Assembly (NCBI GenBank): GCA_028819675.1
Contig: JAPPKT010000443.1
Span: forward strand, 1 to 10,325
Direction of reading: 5' to 3'
DNA length: 10,325 nucleotides
Origin: Caldilineaceae bacterium
GTDB lineage: Bacteria > Chloroflexota > Anaerolineae > Caldilineales > Caldilineaceae
Under the pieces are notes generated by a model. That model made no database searches and was not told where the DNA came from. It was given only the letters and a program-made list of their open reading frames with translations. The translations under genes were made by a program, and so were the position numbers. This document shows positions 6,411 through 10,325 of the stretch, one piece after another. The stretch's first letter is position 1. Every line of letters starts with the position of its first letter.

Positions 6411-7043
6411 ATGCCACCCGAAAACAAGAACACGGCAGAGACCGTAACGCCAACGGACAAAGACCTGATACTTCTTTATCACACCTTCTGTCAAGAGAAG
6501 TGGTGCGCCTCGTGGCTGTCCGATGCCGAATCCATGCGCGATGAATTTATCGCCTGGCTGCGAGAGAAGCATGCGTCTGCGCCGAACCGAATCGATGAAT
6601 GGGATGCGTGCTCTTACGAGATCGACGAGGTGCCTGCGCTCGGGGAAATCTTTGCAGATGCGCTTGGACTGCGTGTAGAAGCGATTGAAACAGCAGCGCA
6701 GAGAGTGACAGGTGTGGAAATCGGCGCGGGCAGAGTGACAGCGCATCTCATCGATGGGCGAGTGATTTCGGCGCCGCTGCTCTGGTATCCGCGGCTGGCC
6801 CATGCTACGCAGGAGGAGCGTAACGGTTGGGAGCTGCGCGACGGCGGGCAGCGTATTCACTGGCCTGAATTGGACGAGGAGATCAGCATAGAGGGAATGC
6901 TGGCGGGACAGCCGGTGGGAGAGAATCGGCGATTGTTCGGGGAGTGGCTCGAAGCGATCAAGGCCGTGAAAGGAATGGAGATGTTCGAGGATCGACTGGC
7001 CAGAGAGAAGAAGGCTGAGGCTGGGATAGGGAGTGAGTTGTAG
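6411..7043 (+). CDS. DUF2442 domain protein with N-terminal extension
   Basis: A 210-residue protein. Residues about 97-166 form a DUF2442 domain: VTGVEIGAGRVTAHLIDGRVISAPLLWYPRL, then ERNGWELRDGGQRIHWPELDEEISIEGMLAG. The characteristic features are the D-G-R strand, the L-L-W-Y-P-R-L segment and the terminal W-P-E-L-D-E-E-I-S-I-E-G-x-L. Stand-alone DUF2442 proteins are usually near 80-100 residues and often pair with a DUF4160 partner; no DUF4160 gene is present here. Residues 1-96 contain a helical, Trp/Cys-containing stretch (LLYHTFCQEKWCASWLSDAESMRDEFIAWLREK) that I do not recognise. The tail (167-210) is helical and charged. The ribosome binding site AGAGGAG (6393-6399) is 11 bases before the ATG. 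A promoter precedes the next gene, so the two may be transcribed separately. Function is unknown. Confidence 0.8.
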   Translation: MPPENKNTAETVTPTDKDLILLYHTFCQEKWCASWLSDAESMRDEFIAWLREKHASAPNRIDEWDACSYEIDEVPALGEIFADALGLRVEAIETAAQRVTGVEIGAGRVTAHLIDGRVISAPLLWYPRLAHATQEERNGWELRDGGQRIHWPELDEEISIEGMLAGQPVGENRRLFGEWLEAIKAVKGMEMFEDRLAREKKAEAGIGSEL

Positions 7044-7062
7044 CGGAACATGCGCCAACCTA

Positions 7063-7092
7063 TTGCCCTTGAAACACTTTTCAGGCTATGAT
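7063..7092 (+). promoter_or_regulatory. Probable promoter of the Uma2-family gene
   Basis: TTGCCC (7063-7068), an 18-base spacer, and TATGAT (7087-7092). The spacer contains the small inverted repeat TGAAA-CACT-TTTCA (7070-7083). The leader of about 60 nt includes GAAGCA/TGCTTC (7114-7119 and 7135-7140), which competes with GGGAA/TTCCC (7112-7116 and 7130-7134). Confidence 0.5.
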
Positions 7093-7158
7093 GGTGGACA
7101 TACAGACGGAGGGGAAGCATAGAATTCTTTTCCCTGCTTCTGCATAGGAGGGACCATC

Positions 7159-7701
7159 ATGCTAGACGTACAGACCAAACTCACATACGCCGACTATTTG
7201 AGGACGGCGGACGACGAACGCTACGAGCTTCTCAGTGGAGAGTTGGTAATGTCTCCATCCCCCAAAGAGATACACCAATACATCCTGGGGAGGCTGTTCC
7301 TCCGGTTGGGCACGTTCATTTATGGGCGCAACCTGGGGAGGGTCTATTGTGCCCCTTTCGATGTCGTACTTTCGGATACTGACGTGGTGCAGCCGGACCT
7401 GCTGTTTGTCTCCAATAGTCGAGAGAGCATAATCACGGAGGAAGACGTGCGGGGCGCGCCGGATCTAGTGGTGGAAATCCTGTCCCCCGCAACAGCCGAG
7501 CGAGACAGAACAGTTAAGCTCGACCTCTATGCTCGCTACGGGGTGCGGGAATATTGGATTGTGGATCCTGACGATAAGAAGATTACGCTTTTTCTGAAAA
7601 GCGAGAGCCGTTTGGAGGTTGTAGGCATCTACGAGGCGGAGGAGAGTTTGCGCTCACCCACGCTGGCGGGGTTCAGTATCGCATTGCGGGAGATTTTCTA
7701 A
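7159..7701 (+). CDS. Uma2-family protein (DUF820, PD-(D/E)XK nuclease fold)
   Basis: A 180-residue, full-length Uma2/DUF820 protein. The family has a restriction-endonuclease-like fold; its cellular role is not settled, and it is often found in many copies in cyanobacteria and Chloroflexota. Family signatures are LTYADYLRTADDERYELLSGELVMSPSP (8-35), VVQPDLLFVS (77-85) with D80, APDLVVEILSPATAERDRTVKLDLYARYGVREYWIVDPDDKKITLF (100-145), and the closing PTLAGFSIALREIF. Probable metal or catalytic residues are D80, E106 and K120. The start has a near-ideal ribosome binding site, AGGAGGG, six bases upstream. The gene is the last on the + strand and is closed by a strong terminator. No methyltransferase or other restriction-modification partner adjoins it. 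Confidence 0.92.
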   Translation: MLDVQTKLTYADYLRTADDERYELLSGELVMSPSPKEIHQYILGRLFLRLGTFIYGRNLGRVYCAPFDVVLSDTDVVQPDLLFVSNSRESIITEEDVRGAPDLVVEILSPATAERDRTVKLDLYARYGVREYWIVDPDDKKITLFLKSESRLEVVGIYEAEESLRSPTLAGFSIALREIF

Positions 7702-7754
7702 GGTGTAAGCAAAGGGCTGGAATGCCCCAATGCGATGTGATGGCCGTGATACAG

Positions 7755-7785
7755 AAAGGCCCCGCTGTCAGCAGCGGGGCCTTTT
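7755..7785. terminator. Bidirectional intrinsic terminator
   Basis: AAAGGCCCCGCTG (7755-7767) pairs perfectly over 13 bp with CAGCGGGGCCTTT (7772-7784) around the loop TCAG. An A-run on the left and a T-run on the right make it usable from both strands. It lies 53 bases behind the Uma2-family stop and 38 bases behind the stop of the minus-strand SH3b gene, serving both convergent genes. Confidence 0.93.
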
Positions 7786-7822
7786 GCATTTCCTGACATG
7801 CTCTTCTATGGGAGCGGCCGGT

Positions 7823-10325
7823 TTACTGTGTGACGTGGGGGACGCCTGCGAGCGAGCCGACCAGCTTCACTGCGCTGCGGTGGACCCAGACCGGTGCATC
7901 GAGGCCGGGCAGTTGGATGCGGAGCCATTGGGGATCGGGGCCGATGCCGGTGATGCTGGCCCATGTGCCCTTGGGCAGGAGGGCGGTGGCACTGTGCTCG
8001 GTGCCCGGACCGGACCGGGCGTAGACGGCGCCCGGCTGGACGAGTACGGCCGGCTGCGCTGCAATTTCAGCCGCGGTCACGCGTCTGACGCCCTCCACGG
8101 AACCTCTGACCTCGGTCATGTGACAGTAGATCCAGACCAGTGAGCTGTGCCCTGGCAGTTCGACCAGTATCCAGTCGCCGGTCGGGTCGATGCCGAAGAT
8201 GCGAGCCTGCGTCCCCTGCGGCACGATGGCGACCACGTCGTACTCCAGGCCCGGACCCGAGCGCACGTTCATGGTGATGGGCTGGGTGACGGCGATGGGC
8301 CGGTCGTCCGGGGCGGGCGGGAAGAAGTCGGTGACGCCGTAGCGGGGGATGCCGGCGAGCGAGCCTACGGCCACCTTGACAAAGTCGCGGATTACCCAGA
8401 CGGGTTCGTCAAAGCCGGGGACGATGATCTGGTACCAGATATTGGGCGGGCAGTCGCCGACGGCGATGATTTCGGCCCAGGTCCCTCCAGGGATCGTGGC
8501 AACGATGTCGTAAGCGAGGCCGGGGCCGGAGTAGGCGAAGACGGCGTAGGTCTGGACAAGGGCGGCAGGCTGCCGGGAGATCTCAGTCTCGGTGATGCGG
8601 CGGACGTTGGCCAGCGGGCAGTCTGCCACGACCAGGTCGCGGTAGACCCAACCGAGGGAGCTGAACCCATCGAGTTCGACCTGCAGCCATTCGCCGCTGG
8701 GATCGATGCCGACAACTGCGACCTGTGTGCCCTGGGGCAGGGTAGTGAGGACATCGTAATCGATGCCGGGGCCGATGCGCACGTTCATGACCTCGGGCTG
8801 GATGGTTGCGATAGGTCTGCTGCCGGTGGCGCCGGCGATGGGGAGCTTGGCGAGCTCTTCGGCGGAGACGGTGGGGACGTTGGCGAGCGATCCATCGACG
8901 GTGACCAGGCTCTGGTAGATCCAGACGGGTATGTCGAGGCCGGTTATTTCGACCTGGTACCATTGGTTGCGGGGGTCAACGCCGATGATGGTGGCGCGCG
9001 TGCCATGGGGCAGGGTGGTGATGACGGTGTAGGCCAGTCCGGGCCCGAGGCGGGCGTTCATGCTATGCGGCTGGGTGACGGCCTGGGGAATGCTGCCGGG
9101 GGTCATGGTCTGGCGGAGAGCGGCGAGCCAGGTGATCAGGTCGCTGTGTTCCTGGCAGCTCCAGACGGTACGGTCGCCGGCGTAGTGGTCGGGCGTGTCG
9201 TCGTCGGTGTCGTCGTCGTCGGTGTCGTCGCCGTCGGTGTCGTCGCCATCGGTGTCGTCGTCGGTGTCGTCGCCGTCGGTGTCGCGACCGTCGGTGTCGG
9301 TGTCGCCTGTGTCACCCCTCACGTCGGGTGTCGCATCCGGATTGGTCGGATTGTCCAAATCGATAACAACGATAATTTCCCAGAGATCGTCCGGCAGGCC
9401 ACTTGTGGGCGGGACCGTGGACGTTGGGGTAGCCGTGGGCGTCTGCGTGGACGTTGGCGTTGGCAGAGCGGTGGCGGTCGGCGTCGACGTGGGATTGCCG
9501 TCGGTGTCGTCGCCGTCGGTGTCGCGACCGTCGGTGTCGGTGTCGCCTGTGTCACCCCTCACGTCGGGAGTCGCATCCGGATTGGTCGGATTGTCTATAT
9601 CGATAACAACGATGATTTCCCAGAGATCGGGCGGGAAGTCACTTGTGGGCGGGATCGTGGGGCCTCCCGTAGGCGTGGCAGTCGGTGTGAGGGTTGGGAA
9701 CAGGTTACCTGACGGCGTAGCTGTGGCGGTCGGTGTTGGCAGGCCGGAAGCGGTCGGCGTATGGGTAGCGGTCGGTGTCGGGTCATTTTGCGTCGGGTCA
9801 TTCTGCGTTGGGGGCGGCGCGAAGGAGATATCGGCCGTGGGTGTGGGCGTAGGTGTCGGTACTGTGGCTGCCGTGGCGGTCGGCGTAGATGTCGGCTGCT
9901 TTTGGCGTGGTGGCTGGTTTTGCGGCGGCGTCTGTCTTCGTCGCGGCGGATTGGTGGCGGTCGCGGTCGGTTCAGGTGTGTTGGTATTGGTCGCCGTAGC
10001 GGTTGGCTGCTGTTGTGGCGGCTGCTGTTGTGGCGGCGGGTTTTGCCGAGGCGGATTGGTGGCGGTCGCGGTCGGTTCGGGCGTGTTCGTATTGGTGGCC
10101 GTAGCGGTCGGCTCGGGTGTATCGGTAGGCGTGGCCGTCGGCTGATTTTGCGGCGGATTATTTTTCGACGGATTGTCGGCGGCCGCGGTGGGCGTGGCCG
10201 TGGCGGTCGGCTCGGGCGTATCGGTAGGCGTGGCCGTCGGCTGGTTCTGCGGCGGGTTATTTTTGGTCGGCGGCTGGTTTTGCGGCGGATTATTTTTGGT
10301 CGGCGGCTGGTTCTGCGGCGGGTTA
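7823..10325 (-). CDS. Large repeat-rich SH3b surface protein, 5' end outside the window
   Basis: The minus-strand frame is open from the last complete codon of the window to the stop at 7823-7825: 833 visible residues, N-terminus missing. Residues 1-228 are a Pro/Thr/Asn/Gln-rich linker built from units such as PPTKNNPPQNQ and PTATPTDTPEPTATAT. Residues about 228-277 and 308-357 are two copies of a module beginning DLWEIIVVID and ending in DTDTDG-type Asp repeats; the second runs into a longer Asp/Thr tract. A short Trp/Cys segment (RTVWSCQEHSDLITWLAALR, 385-404) leads to five SH3b domains at about 415-477, 505-567, 588-652, 677-739 and 759-821, each with an x-x-GPG core and a C-terminal W-V/I-Y-like strand. 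SH3b domains bind peptidoglycan or peptides, and the linkers suggest an exported protein crossing or decorating the envelope. The GTG at 9562 is an internal valine (TPDVRGD), not a start. The N-terminal function and the anchor are unknown. Confidence 0.88.
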   Translation of the reverse strand, partial: NPPQNQPPTKNNPPQNQPPTKNNPPQNQPTATPTDTPEPTATATPTAAADNPSKNNPPQNQPTATPTDTPEPTATATNTNTPEPTATATNPPRQNPPPQQQPPQQQPTATATNTNTPEPTATATNPPRRRQTPPQNQPPRQKQPTSTPTATAATVPTPTPTPTADISFAPPPTQNDPTQNDPTPTATHTPTASGLPTPTATATPSGNLFPTLTPTATPTGGPTIPPTSDFPPDLWEIIVVIDIDNPTNPDATPDVRGDTGDTDTDGRDTDGDDTDGNPTSTPTATALPTPTSTQTPTATPTSTVPPTSGLPDDLWEIIVVIDLDNPTNPDATPDVRGDTGDTDTDGRDTDGDDTDDDTDGDDTDGDDTDDDDTDDDTPDHYAGDRTVWSCQEHSDLITWLAALRQTMTPGSIPQAVTQPHSMNARLGPGLAYTVITTLPHGTRATIIGVDPRNQWYQVEITGLDIPVWIYQSLVTVDGSLANVPTVSAEELAKLPIAGATGSRPIATIQPEVMNVRIGPGIDYDVLTTLPQGTQVAVVGIDPSGEWLQVELDGFSSLGWVYRDLVVADCPLANVRRITETEISRQPAALVQTYAVFAYSGPGLAYDIVATIPGGTWAEIIAVGDCPPNIWYQIIVPGFDEPVWVIRDFVKVAVGSLAGIPRYGVTDFFPPAPDDRPIAVTQPITMNVRSGPGLEYDVVAIVPQGTQARIFGIDPTGDWILVELPGHSSLVWIYCHMTEVRGSVEGVRRVTAAEIAAQPAVLVQPGAVYARSGPGTEHSATALLPKGTWASITGIGPDPQWLRIQLPGLDAPVWVHRSAVKLVGSLAGVPHVTQ
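7826..8815 (-). repeat. Two tandem copies of a two-domain SH3b unit
   Basis: SH3b domains 2+3 (8333-8815) and 4+5 (7826-8299) form two equivalent pairs. Domains 2 and 4 share Q-P-x-x-M-N-V-R-x-G-P-G and G-x-S-S-L-x-W, and are followed by VRRI or VRRV and a QPA-x-LVQ linker. Domains 3 and 5 share a (F/Y)-A-(Y/R)-S-G-P-G core, G-(F/L)-D-x-P-V-W-V and G-S-L-A-G-(I/V)-P. Domain 1 (8894-9082) lies outside the pairs. Confidence 0.7.
9188..9316 (-). repeat. Asp/Thr/Gly tandem microrepeat
   Basis: A run of roughly 15-base units (on the + strand GTGTCGTCGCCGTCG and variants) encodes five-residue DGDDT/DDDDT repeats. Forty-three residues contain almost only Asp, Thr and Gly and begin with DTDTDG. The period is clear, the unit order is irregular, and the protein segment would be very acidic. 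Confidence 0.85.
9259..9660 (-). repeat. Direct repeat of 162 bp at a 240-bp offset
   Basis: Positions 9259-9420 and 9499-9660 match base for base at a constant offset of 240, with ten differences by my count (about 94 percent identity) and no gaps. Four of the ten fall in one ten-base block (9391-9400). Both copies encode the DLWEIIVVID module plus the following Asp-rich DTDTDG segment. The 78 bases between them encode a Pro/Thr linker. Confidence 0.93.
9945..10113 (-). repeat. 64-bp direct repeat at a 105-bp offset in the Pro/Thr linker
   Basis: Positions 9945-10008 and 10050-10113 match with five differences by my count. Both encode a TATATNTNTPEPTATATN-type segment. Gln/Pro/Arg-rich stretches separate the copies. 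Confidence 0.85.
10097..10267 (-). repeat. About 70-bp direct repeat at a 99-bp offset in the Pro/Thr linker
   Basis: Positions 10097-10168 and 10196-10267 match closely and encode NNPPQNQPTATPTDTPEP-type segments. The offset of 99 equals three times the 33-bp unit found at the right edge. Confidence 0.8.
10241..10325 (-). repeat. 33-bp tandem repeat encoding PPTKNNPPQNQ, running off the window
   Basis: Units at 10241-10273 and 10274-10306 and a partial unit from 10307 to the edge follow head to tail, with few base differences. The encoded 11-residue unit is PPTKNNPPQNQ. A diverged single unit (NPSKNNPPQNQ) lies at 10142-10174. The array continues beyond the window, so the copy number is unknown. 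Confidence 0.9.

Noticed and set aside
6411..7701. A toxin-antitoxin or restriction-modification system made of the DUF2442 and Uma2-family genes
   Set aside because: No DUF4160 partner, no methyltransferase and no overlapping gene pair is present; a promoter separates the two genes.
9560..9562. GTG as the start of the SH3b gene
   Set aside because: The frame is open upstream to the window edge, the codon is the valine inside a repeated module, and the upstream sequence continues a coherent Pro/Thr linker.
8147..9712. A + strand open frame of about 521 codons
   Set aside because: It lies opposite the SH3b gene. Its translation is Gly/Asp/Val-rich without a recognisable fold, and its length follows from the GC-rich codon periodicity of the minus-strand gene.
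9195..10145. A + strand open frame rich in Val-Gly-Val and Ser-Val-Ser repeats
   Set aside because: It is the antisense reading of the Pro/Thr and Asp repeats of the minus-strand protein; it has no ribosome binding site, no domain and no own start context.
9259..10325. CRISPR-like array
   Set aside because: The direct repeats vary in unit length, keep a coding frame, have no uniform unique spacers, and encode low-complexity protein.

Overview
The window looks like a chromosomal stretch of a GC-rich bacterium, most likely a member of the Chloroflexota (possibly the SAR202/Dehalococcoidia side). This is inferred from gene style and not from a marker gene. The indicators are long Pro/Thr linkers of the PTATPTDTPEPTATAT type, strings of SH3b domains with the NVRSGPG signature, Uma2-family genes, and branched-chain-amino-acid-type binding lipoproteins. 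No phage, insertion sequence, integrase or CRISPR signal was found.

Layout, left to right. Positions 1-55 are the 3' part of tRNA-Ala(GGC). A DUF1801 protein follows (118-603), then a MarR-family regulator (833-1312). A 460-base gene-free stretch (1313-1772) carries tandem hairpins behind marR, the best promoter of the window (TTGCCA, 18 bases, TATAAT), an inverted repeat over its -35 box, and a leader of about 228 nt. That leader feeds two tandem paralogous substrate-binding lipoproteins (1773-3038 and 3082-4359). Next come RNase HI (4453-4962), an intergenic region with a 19-base inverted repeat, a perfect 28-bp palindrome and an SD-in-loop hairpin, a phosphotransferase of the APH/EcKL type (5099-6298), a DUF2442 protein (6411-7043) and a Uma2-family nuclease-fold protein (7159-7701). 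All of these are on the + strand.

A strong bidirectional terminator (7755-7784) separates the + strand genes from one very large minus-strand gene (7823 to the right edge). Its frame stays open to the last complete codon of the window, giving 833 visible residues with the N-terminus outside. From N to C it has a Pro/Thr/Asn/Gln-rich repetitive linker, a duplicated module (DLWEIIVVID...) followed by Asp-rich repeats, a short Trp/Cys segment, and five SH3b domains. It looks like an exported or surface-anchored adhesin-like or wall-binding protein.

How the genes may work together: the MarR regulator sits directly upstream of the promoter of the two binding-protein genes, whose -35 box overlaps a TTGCC/GGCAA inverted repeat. 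A local ligand-sensing control of solute capture is plausible. The two binding proteins have no permease or ATPase in the window. The remaining genes (DUF1801, RNase HI, kinase, DUF2442, Uma2) look like single housekeeping or accessory genes. The most interesting objects are the repeat-built minus-strand protein and the marR-promoter-leader-paralog cassette.
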